NCBI GenBank assembly: GCA_002726395.1
Contig: PBTA01000039.1
Location: 1 to 5,587 of the forward strand
Length of the DNA stretch: 5,587 nucleotides
Reading direction: 5' to 3'
Origin: Methanobacteriota archaeon
Lineage (GTDB): Archaea > Thermoplasmatota > Poseidoniia > Poseidoniales > Poseidoniaceae
Below the pieces are notes generated by a model. The model did not search any database, was not told the DNA's origin, and saw nothing but the letters and a program-made list of their open reading frames with translations. Positions 1-4,983 of this stretch are shown in pieces. Every line of letters begins with the position of its first letter. Position 1 is the first letter of the stretch. The position numbers and the translations under genes were made by a program.

Positions 1-302
1 ACCGCTTGTTGCAGCGGCATATCTTGACTAGAGGCCTTTGAGGCGCTAGAATCTTTGTCGTGAGAGTCAACTACTGGAAATAACATATGAGCAGTAATTC
101 CCATAGCCATATCCTTGGCAATAGTCGAGAGTAATACATCAACCGATTGTCGATTAATACCAGGCATACTGGAAATTTCTTGATCAACACCGCTTCCAGC
201 AACAACAAAATGTGGTTGGACTAAAGATGAAATGATGCTATGTCCAAAATTTAAATCGCGTCTTGCTGGAGTCCAGCGATTAATTCTCGGCCTGATATTC
301 AT
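1..302 (-). CDS. hemB: Delta-aminolevulinic acid dehydratase (porphobilinogen synthase), N-terminal part, cut by window edge
   Basis: HemB is the cytosolic enzyme that condenses two 5-aminolevulinate molecules into porphobilinogen, the substrate of the HemC domain encoded just upstream. Only about the first 100 residues are in the window; the catalytic lysines and metal site lie beyond the left edge. What is visible matches the HemB N-terminus: an Arg-rich opening (IRPRINRWTPARRD, residues 3-16), the first barrel strand (LVQPHFVVAGSGV, about 32-44), the family hallmark SSMPGI (about 49-54) and a later FPVVDSHDKDSS segment matching the usual FP...KD..G stretch. The ATG directly follows the hemCD TAA (TAAATG), with GGGGTG five bases upstream, so the start is well supported and translation is probably coupled. 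The KD..G..A segment is somewhat divergent. The family call is secure; activity cannot be judged from this fragment. Confidence 0.93.
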   Translation of the reverse strand, partial: MNIRPRINRWTPARRDLNFGHSIISSLVQPHFVVAGSGVDQEISSMPGINRQSVDVLLSTIAKDMAMGITAHMLFPVVDSHDKDSSASKASSQDMPLQQA

Positions 303-1994
303 TTATTCACCCCTTGCTGATTTCCACCATTTAGCGATAAATTCGGCGGTAGGACCCTGTAAAACTTCGACTGTTGAATTAGCGAAATCTTGCAGTGATT
401 CTATCTCCTCTTGTGATGCTTTGCCCATACACAGTATATTTTTAGGTATGGGTAGGTCATTTTCAACCCAAGCACGGGCAGAAGATGGGGAGGAGAGTAA
501 CAATACATCATTATCAGCAACTGGCATCTTGTCGACTTGCTTGGGTTGATTCTCATAGCCAACCCATGTTTTGACATTGAAACCTAATTCAGTTAGGCCG
601 TCAACAAAAGTTGTCGAGCCGACATTGGAACGTGGTATCATTAGAGTTATGTTGCGCTCAATTTTATGCTTGATAAACTCGGTAAGTTCTACTGAATCTC
701 TGGATTTAGCACAAATTGATACCGTCACACCTCGCATGAAACATGCTCTTGCTGTCCCTTCACCAATTGCTAACCATTGGATACGGTTCAAATCACCATT
801 TGTCTTAGCTACTTCGATAGCACACTTGGCAGCAAATGGTGAGGTCAATACTAGGTAAGGCCATTGCGACCGTGAAACGGAGTTTTCGATAAATCCGCTT
901 GGCCAATTATCGGCCTTTGGAATCAATTCTATAACCGGCTGATTCAAAACGTTGATGCCATCATTTCGTAAAATTCTTGCTAACCGGTTTGAATTTAATG
1001 TGGAGATTAATTTCGGGCCATTGTCAACTTGTTGAGTTGTACTAATCTGGGTATTGGGTAAATTGATTTCCAACTTGCTCAATGGTCCGTGATATTTCAT
1101 GCTGTCAAATTTCAAACCTTGACAAAATACTTCACGCCAGTTTTGCGGAGAAACTTGTATCGATACATCATCGCCATCCACTTTAATGCCGGCAGGATAC
1201 TGACAACCGCCGCCTACCGAGGTGAGTATCTCACGTTCTTTACTTACATCGTCTGCAGTTTTTTGGTGATTTAATGCTGTTCTCAGATGGTTGAGCATAC
1301 CCTCATCCAAGGCTCGGCAGTGGACTGAAATTGCTCCTTGGCCTGGAGCAGTGGGCCACTGCTCGTCACTAATTCTCACTGCGCTAAAGTCAAGAATCCA
1401 ATCCTCTAAGGCACCAATTTCATGTAATCGCAAAAGACCAATCTCTGCCAAAACTATCGCATCAACCCTGCCTTGGCGTAGTCTTTTCAATCTTGTTTCA
1501 ACTTGCCCTCTTACGGCTATTGGGATAACATCTGGCCGTTGTGATAAAATGAATGATTGTCTTCTGCCTGAAACTGTACCAACAGTTCCCGACTTAGGAA
1601 TAACTGTTAACGCTTCGAGTAATGATGAGGTGTGATCGGTGTGGAATAAATCACCCAATGAAAAGTGATCTTTTGATTTGGGGAAAATGAGTAAATCATT
1701 GGTACAACCACGTTCAAGATAAGCCAAATTGACAATATCATCAGAAATCTTTACCGGAACATCTTTGCTAGAATGCACTGCAATATCGATATTTCCAGCC
1801 ATTAATTCGTGGTCTACTGCATGAATAAATTGTCCAACTGTTGATGCTAGGTCACCACCAAGAGATTGATCTCCTTGTGAAGAAATTCCGACAATTTCGG
1901 TTTTACAACCATTATTGTGTAGTATTTGGCGGACCTTATTGGCCTGCCACATTGCAAGTGTTGAGGTTCTAGTCCCGATTTTTATTTGGGTCAA
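303..1994 (-). CDS. hemCD: Fused porphobilinogen deaminase / uroporphyrinogen-III synthase (HemC-HemD)
   Basis: A 563-residue fusion of two consecutive enzymes. HemC polymerises four porphobilinogens to hydroxymethylbilane and HemD cyclises that unstable product to uroporphyrinogen III. HemC covers about residues 3-320: IGTRTSTLAMWQA at 6-18, AVHSSKDVP with the catalytic Asp at 78, VSGRRQ with paired arginines 144-145, RGQVETR at 162-168, PGQG at 217-220, and GGGCQYPAG with Cys264, which would carry the dipyrromethane cofactor. HemD covers about 328-560 with the usual weakly conserved blocks: LVLTSPFAA (381-389), AIGEGTARA (409-417), IPRSN (453-457), a conserved-type Tyr480, LLLSSPSSARAW (498-509) and a closing GPTAEFIAKW. 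The start is TTG, not ATG; it sits inside the hemA stop (TTGA), has GGAGGT six bases upstream, and puts the HemC N-terminus exactly where the family begins. The loop normally GGKGLF reads STVGQF (52-57). The frame is open across the domain junction, so this is a true fusion unless a base error removed a stop. Confidence 0.95.
   Translation of the reverse strand: MTQIKIGTRTSTLAMWQANKVRQILHNNGCKTEIVGISSQGDQSLGGDLASTVGQFIHAVDHELMAGNIDIAVHSSKDVPVKISDDIVNLAYLERGCTNDLLIFPKSKDHFSLGDLFHTDHTSSLLEALTVIPKSGTVGTVSGRRQSFILSQRPDVIPIAVRGQVETRLKRLRQGRVDAIVLAEIGLLRLHEIGALEDWILDFSAVRISDEQWPTAPGQGAISVHCRALDEGMLNHLRTALNHQKTADDVSKEREILTSVGGGCQYPAGIKVDGDDVSIQVSPQNWREVFCQGLKFDSMKYHGPLSKLEINLPNTQISTTQQVDNGPKLISTLNSNRLARILRNDGINVLNQPVIELIPKADNWPSGFIENSVSRSQWPYLVLTSPFAAKCAIEVAKTNGDLNRIQWLAIGEGTARACFMRGVTVSICAKSRDSVELTEFIKHKIERNITLMIPRSNVGSTTFVDGLTELGFNVKTWVGYENQPKQVDKMPVADNDVLLLSSPSSARAWVENDLPIPKNILCMGKASQEEIESLQDFANSTVEVLQGPTAEFIAKWWKSARGE
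307..315 (-). promoter_or_regulatory. Ribosome binding site of hemB inside the end of hemCD
   Basis: On the minus strand, AAGGGGTGA lies within the last codons of hemCD (Ala-Arg-Gly-Glu), about five bases before the hemB ATG at 302. It supports the TAAATG junction as a real start and implies translational coupling of hemB to hemCD. Confidence 0.7.
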
Positions 1995-3379
1995 TGCGTA
2001 ACCTCCGAAAGAGTTGACTTTTCATTGATGCGAATAATCGTCTCAGTCACATCACTAGCCACCCTCTTAAGAAGAGTTGGATTGATTGGTCTATCGGTTG
2101 ATAATACCATATTGCCTAATTCATCGGTGGCAAAGGGCCCGTCTTGATTGCATAGCCAAGTGGCAATCTCTCGAGAAAATGCTTCAAGTTGTGCCTCGGA
2201 TTCAATAGCATGTTCATATTCCACCCATTGCTTAGATAATGATTCAAGTGTTTGATACATGAATGACCTAAATTTGGCTTGGGTTCTGTCAGTCAATGCT
2301 GACATGAACCGTTGTTGAATATCGGTAATCATCAATTCACTCTTTTCAATGGTTGATGAGTAATCCCACTCAACTCCTAACTTGTGGGCGATTTTAATCC
2401 AATGCACCATTCCCATTAGGTCTTGATTAGCCCCAATACCTGTTGAATCAATAGATGGTGGCCAAGAGAAATCCATTATCTTGGCTGGAGCTGTTGTCGG
2501 AATTGGATTGCTTGAATTATAACTCGCTACCGTATTACGGATTGTTGAGATTATCAGCGATGGTTGGTGATCAAGTTCCTTCCATTGATCAAGCGTCATG
2601 AGTTTAACTTTAGCAGCTATCTCTGGGTTACGCTTTACTGATTCATCTGGAGACCTAGAGATTACAGTGATGTCGGTTTGTCCTAAGTCTAGCAAGACTT
2701 CTACTGCCTTACAGCCCATCTCACCAAAGCCTAGCACTACTGAGATTGAATGCGGATTTTTTGACACCACTTCTTCCAAAGCAGTTGTCGCAAGGTTAAG
2801 CATTGATTCTGTGGTTTTGTTGAAACCAAATTCTCGCCTGATGACCCTATTTGCCGAAATAACGTGATCAAAAAAGGATCCGTTAATGTCGCTGGTTAAA
2901 CCATGCTTACGATGCCAGGCAACAGAGCCCCTGAATTGTGACATGACTTGTAATTCACCAATCATAAACGAATCTAATCCGCTGCAAACTTTGACTAACT
3001 GGCGCCAAACATCAATACCGGTAAAACGATCAAATGGTGCATTGTCAAGAGATGTACTGGCTAGAACGCTGGATTCCAATTCATCACAATCAACTCCAAA
3101 CCCAACATAAACTACCCTGTTACATGTGGATAATTCAAACAGGTCAGCTCCAAGATTATCTCGTATTTTCTTGATAAATTGTAATCGTTGTTTCTTTGAA
3201 AGCCCTTCAGTGGTCAAATATTTGACATGCTCAACATTGCTAGAGTCAAGTTTCATTGAAATCATGCTTACGCTATTAATCAAACTCATTGCGTCGACTC
3301 TTTGCCCATCAATTTCGTGAACCGGAGATTCGTTGAGGAAACGCGTCAAATCTATATTAGGTTGGCCTAAATTAACCAT
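1991..3379 (-). CDS. hemA: Glutamyl-tRNA reductase
   Basis: HemA reduces glutamyl-tRNA(Glu) with NADPH to glutamate-1-semialdehyde, the committed step of tetrapyrrole synthesis by the C5 route. In the 462-residue product the catalytic domain holds STCNR at 84-88, with nucleophilic Cys86, then SGLDS at 133-137 followed by GELQVMSQ at 141-148. The NADPH-binding domain carries VVLGFGEMG (214-222), then ITVISRS (237-243), IISTI (276-280) and an IMDFSWPPSID block (301-311). The rest is the helical dimerisation region, with a fairly long acidic tail. The ATG start has GGAGGGGAG just upstream. It adds about 36 residues before the usual family start, which would be near VSMISMKL at 37-44; internal Met31 or Met39 is possible but has a poorer site. 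In other HemA proteins a conserved active-site His precedes SGLDS by six residues; here that position is Gln127. This is the first gene of the hem cluster, and its stop overlaps the hemCD start. Confidence 0.93.
   Translation of the reverse strand: MVNLGQPNIDLTRFLNESPVHEIDGQRVDAMSLINSVSMISMKLDSSNVEHVKYLTTEGLSKKQRLQFIKKIRDNLGADLFELSTCNRVVYVGFGVDCDELESSVLASTSLDNAPFDRFTGIDVWRQLVKVCSGLDSFMIGELQVMSQFRGSVAWHRKHGLTSDINGSFFDHVISANRVIRREFGFNKTTESMLNLATTALEEVVSKNPHSISVVLGFGEMGCKAVEVLLDLGQTDITVISRSPDESVKRNPEIAAKVKLMTLDQWKELDHQPSLIISTIRNTVASYNSSNPIPTTAPAKIMDFSWPPSIDSTGIGANQDLMGMVHWIKIAHKLGVEWDYSSTIEKSELMITDIQQRFMSALTDRTQAKFRSFMYQTLESLSKQWVEYEHAIESEAQLEAFSREIATWLCNQDGPFATDELGNMVLSTDRPINPTLLKRVASDVTETIIRINEKSTLSEVTH
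2001..2006 (-). promoter_or_regulatory. Ribosome binding site that fixes the TTG start of hemCD
   Basis: A perfect GGAGGT on the minus strand ends six bases before TTG (1994-1992). There is no in-frame ATG before residue 15 of HemC, which would already lie inside the conserved IGTRTSTLAMWQ motif, so this site together with family alignment decides for the TTG. The site lies within the last codons of hemA. Confidence 0.8.
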
Positions 3380-3476
3380 CTATCTCCCCTCCGATACCTT
3401 GCGCGCAGTCCACCCTTATCAAGGTCAGTCCGATAGGTTCAAATGAATTCAATGACATCGCCTTTTTTTAGTTATT
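3380..3476 (-). promoter_or_regulatory. Leader/spacer upstream of the hem operon, probable promoter region
   Basis: These 97 bases separate the membrane-protein gene from hemA, both on the minus strand. Near the upstream end is an A/T-rich block (minus strand TTAAAATAAC then TAAAAAAAGG, about 3461-3480) that could serve as an archaeal TATA element and would leave a leader of roughly 60-70 bases. An imperfectly spaced inverted repeat CCTTATCAAGG lies at 3414-3424. No strong hairpin with a T-run on the minus strand follows the upstream gene, so read-through from it into hemA is equally possible. No promoter can be proved from sequence alone. Confidence 0.3.
3384..3392 (-). promoter_or_regulatory. 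Ribosome binding site of hemA
   Basis: GGAGGGGAG on the minus strand ends four bases before the ATG at 3379; its GGAGG core is eight bases away. It is the strongest Shine-Dalgarno sequence in the window and the reason for taking the upstream ATG of hemA, with its N-terminal extension, rather than the internal methionines. Confidence 0.75.
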
Positions 3477-4046
3477 TTAACGCTGAGATTTGCTACTATT
3501 ATTCAGCCGTTTGGTGACTTCTGAAGGCCATACAATGTACTGGTAATCACGTAGGTATTTTATGAATACCCAACCAATCAATGGCAGCATTGAGTAAGTC
3601 AAGATTTGTTCTGCATTCCAAGCCCAAGCATCAAACCACCCCGGGCTATAACCTCCAATTGGCCACATCGGTTTGACACTCCAAACTCCTGAATGAGAAG
3701 GGATGTCCAAAAGTAGGTGTGACAGATAGCCAACACTGATTAAATTACTATATCTTGAGCGATAAATTATGGGAGCCAGAATTAGCCCCAAGAATAAGAA
3801 GCTATGACTAATATTCCACAGCATCCACGACCAATGTTCGATAATCCACATATTTTCGTAGAAGGCTTCAGCGCTTGGAATCCACATAAAACTATCAGTT
3901 TTCATGCCCAAGTAAAGGTACAATGGTATGTTCGCTAAATCAGGACTCATTGCCGCTAACGCCCCTTTAGTACGACGTTTTTTGATACTTTTCGGCGCAC
4001 ATTCTCCGATAATAGCACCAACAAGTCCGTGAAACAATACATCCAT
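3477..4046 (-). CDS. Multi-pass membrane protein, YdjM/DUF457 metal-dependent hydrolase-like
   Basis: A 189-residue membrane protein counted from the preferred ATG at 4046. Counting from that Met, it shows an early His (FHGLVGAIIGE, His6), MSPDL near 33-37 with Asp36, an HS pair in a membrane segment (NISHSFLFLGLILAP, His81), then GYLSHLLLDIPSHSG (about 106-120) with His110, Asp114 and His118, and a conserved-type WPIGGYSPGW. This spaced His/Asp pattern inside hydrophobic segments is typical of the YdjM/DUF457 family of predicted membrane-bound metal-dependent hydrolases, whose substrates are mostly unknown. Hydrophobic stretches near 80-96, 101-115 and 150-163 look membrane-spanning; the tail is basic and soluble. 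An upstream in-frame ATG at 4103 would add 19 polar residues unlike the family start, and a TATA-like sequence lies inside that extension, so I prefer 4046. Neither start has a good Shine-Dalgarno. No functional link to hemA is evident beyond shared strand and proximity. Confidence 0.78.
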   Translation of the reverse strand: MDVLFHGLVGAIIGECAPKSIKKRRTKGALAAMSPDLANIPLYLYLGMKTDSFMWIPSAEAFYENMWIIEHWSWMLWNISHSFLFLGLILAPIIYRSRYSNLISVGYLSHLLLDIPSHSGVWSVKPMWPIGGYSPGWFDAWAWNAEQILTYSMLPLIGWVFIKYLRDYQYIVWPSEVTKRLNNSSKSQR

Positions 4047-4086
4047 GCTATCGCCAACCGTGAATGTACTTGGGTAATGATTTCTG

Positions 4087-4096
4087 TAATTAAATA
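4087..4096 (-). promoter_or_regulatory. TATA-like element for the membrane-protein gene
   Basis: The minus strand reads TATTTAATTA here. Archaeal transcription usually starts about 25 bases downstream of the TATA box, which would leave a leader of roughly 20 bases before the ATG at 4046. This fits the shorter start and does not fit the longer one at 4103. AT-rich spacers produce such matches by chance. Confidence 0.3.
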
Positions 4097-4119
4097 CCTG
4101 CATAATTCCACATACCTAT

Positions 4120-4133
4120 CCTTGAGTTCAAGG
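4120..4133. repeat. 14-base palindrome in the divergent promoter region
   Basis: CCTTGAGTTCAAGG is an inverted repeat with perfect six-base arms (CCTTGA / TCAAGG) around two bases. It lies between the divergently transcribed membrane-protein and RecA-like genes, upstream of both likely starts, which suits a dimeric repressor or activator. A related smaller repeat, ACCTAAGGT, is at 4175-4183. No regulator is identified, and one such palindrome may occur by chance. Confidence 0.3.
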
Positions 4134-4193
4134 CTAATTATTTTCCACAATTACCAAGGTTCATTTTCACTTTCACCTAAGGTCACTAATCAA

Positions 4194-4202
4194 TTCTTTT
4201 TA
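4194..4202 (+). promoter_or_regulatory. Possible TATA element for a leaderless RecA-like transcript
   Basis: TTCTTTTTA is centred about 26 bases before the ATG at 4225, the distance expected when transcription starts at or next to the start codon. The only purine-rich candidate ribosome site, AGAGG at 4206-4210, is 14 bases away and too far to be convincing. A leaderless message is therefore the simplest reading, but the TATA match is weak. Confidence 0.25.
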
Positions 4203-4224
4203 GGCAGAGGCGCCAGATTAAATC

Positions 4225-4983
4225 ATGCCTCGCAAGTATCAACCTGCATTGCTTGAGAGAGTAATTGATGAACAACAAATAGCCCCTAGAATAGGAGAGT
4301 TGTATCAATTATCTGGCGGCGGTTTTGGTGGTAAAGCAATGCGCAGTTATGCTGAGGCTTGGGCTGCTATAGCTCTACTTAATGGAGAATATGTTCATTG
4401 GATTGATGGAGCATGCCGCTTTAATCCTGCACGAATCATAAAATGCTTATCGAGCAATATCCCTGAATCTAACAATTTACTGCACAATCTATTTGTTGGA
4501 CGCGGTTTTACCGTGCACCAATTCTCTGCATTAATTGAGAGATTAGCCAGTGAAATAAGTATTACTAAAGCAAAACTAGTGATCATTGATGGGCCTGTAG
4601 TGATGCACTTAGATGAACAAGTCAAAGATCGTGAAGCACGCGCCCTATTGAAAAAGTCGTTGAAGCATCTTGCCCATTGCGCTAGTAAATATCACATCGC
4701 AATAATTCTGATTACTTCATCAAAACCTTACTCAAAACGCCATGCTAATCTGCTGAAAATGATTGAAAATAGTTGCCCTCAACGATTAACCGGCAGAATT
4801 GAGGTGCGAGGTAAAACAAGTAGAATGCGCCTACTGCACCACCCCAGCGGCACGTCTGGATATCGAGAGTTTGCAGTCGAACAAGAAACCTTACAGCAGA
4901 GTTTCAGTAGAATTTTTCATCAACAAATAATGTTGCAGCATGGCTCTAATGAAGAGATAGAATCGCTCATTGAGTTGTCATAA
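4225..4983 (+). CDS. RecA/RadA-superfamily ATPase-fold protein with degenerate Walker A
   Basis: A 252-residue single-domain protein with the order of RecA-fold elements seen in archaeal RadA/RadB. IGELYQLSGGGFGGKAM (23-39) contains a GxxxxGK Walker A, but the Ser/Thr after Lys37 is Ala38. VHWIDGACRFNPARII (57-72) resembles the RadA ID.e..F.peRi strand and loop. KLVIIDGP (117-124) is the Walker B strand with Asp122, and IAIILITSSKP (158-168) takes the place of the L2/sensor strand that usually ends TNQ. A final beta region, GRIEVRGKTSRMRLLHHPSG (190-209), matches the RadA pattern of R/K-rich strands. It lacks the N-terminal helix-hairpin-helix domain of RadA, so it is RadB-sized. An in-frame stop three bases before the ATG makes 4225 the earliest start. 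The gene converges on a family B polymerase gene and overlaps its 3' end by 17 bases. I infer a role in DNA repair or recombination, perhaps as a regulatory paralogue; nucleotide hydrolysis is doubtful. It could also be a divergent RadB. Confidence 0.72.
   Translation: MPRKYQPALLERVIDEQQIAPRIGELYQLSGGGFGGKAMRSYAEAWAAIALLNGEYVHWIDGACRFNPARIIKCLSSNIPESNNLLHNLFVGRGFTVHQFSALIERLASEISITKAKLVIIDGPVVMHLDEQVKDREARALLKKSLKHLAHCASKYHIAIILITSSKPYSKRHANLLKMIENSCPQRLTGRIEVRGKTSRMRLLHHPSGTSGYREFAVEQETLQQSFSRIFHQQIMLQHGSNEEIESLIELS

Noticed and set aside
232..549. Plus-strand open frame of 105 codons opposite hemB/hemCD
   Set aside because: It lies antisense to strongly supported hem genes, has no recognisable motif, and its composition is explained by the opposite coding strand. 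The same applies to plus-strand frames at 571-858, 1089-1274, 1291-1635, 2598-2867, 2886-3110 and 3126-3320.
3398..3445. Bacterial-type -35/-10 promoter upstream of hemA (TTGAAC, 15 bases, TGATAA on the minus strand)
   Set aside because: Spacing is short, and the archaeal character of the neighbouring genes makes a sigma-70 promoter unlikely.
3461..3470. Run of seven T on the plus strand as a terminator
   Set aside because: No plus-strand gene lies upstream of it. On the minus strand, where the genes are, it is an A-run and cannot end their transcripts.
3956..4256. Overlapping frames on both strands around the start of the membrane-protein gene (3956-4150 minus, 4029-4256 plus)
   Set aside because: No family features and no plausible ribosome site. 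They are shadows across the membrane-protein start and the divergent promoter.
4395..4625. Minus-strand frame of 76 codons inside the RecA-like gene
   Set aside because: Antisense to a gene with clear RecA-fold motifs; nothing recognisable in its own translation.
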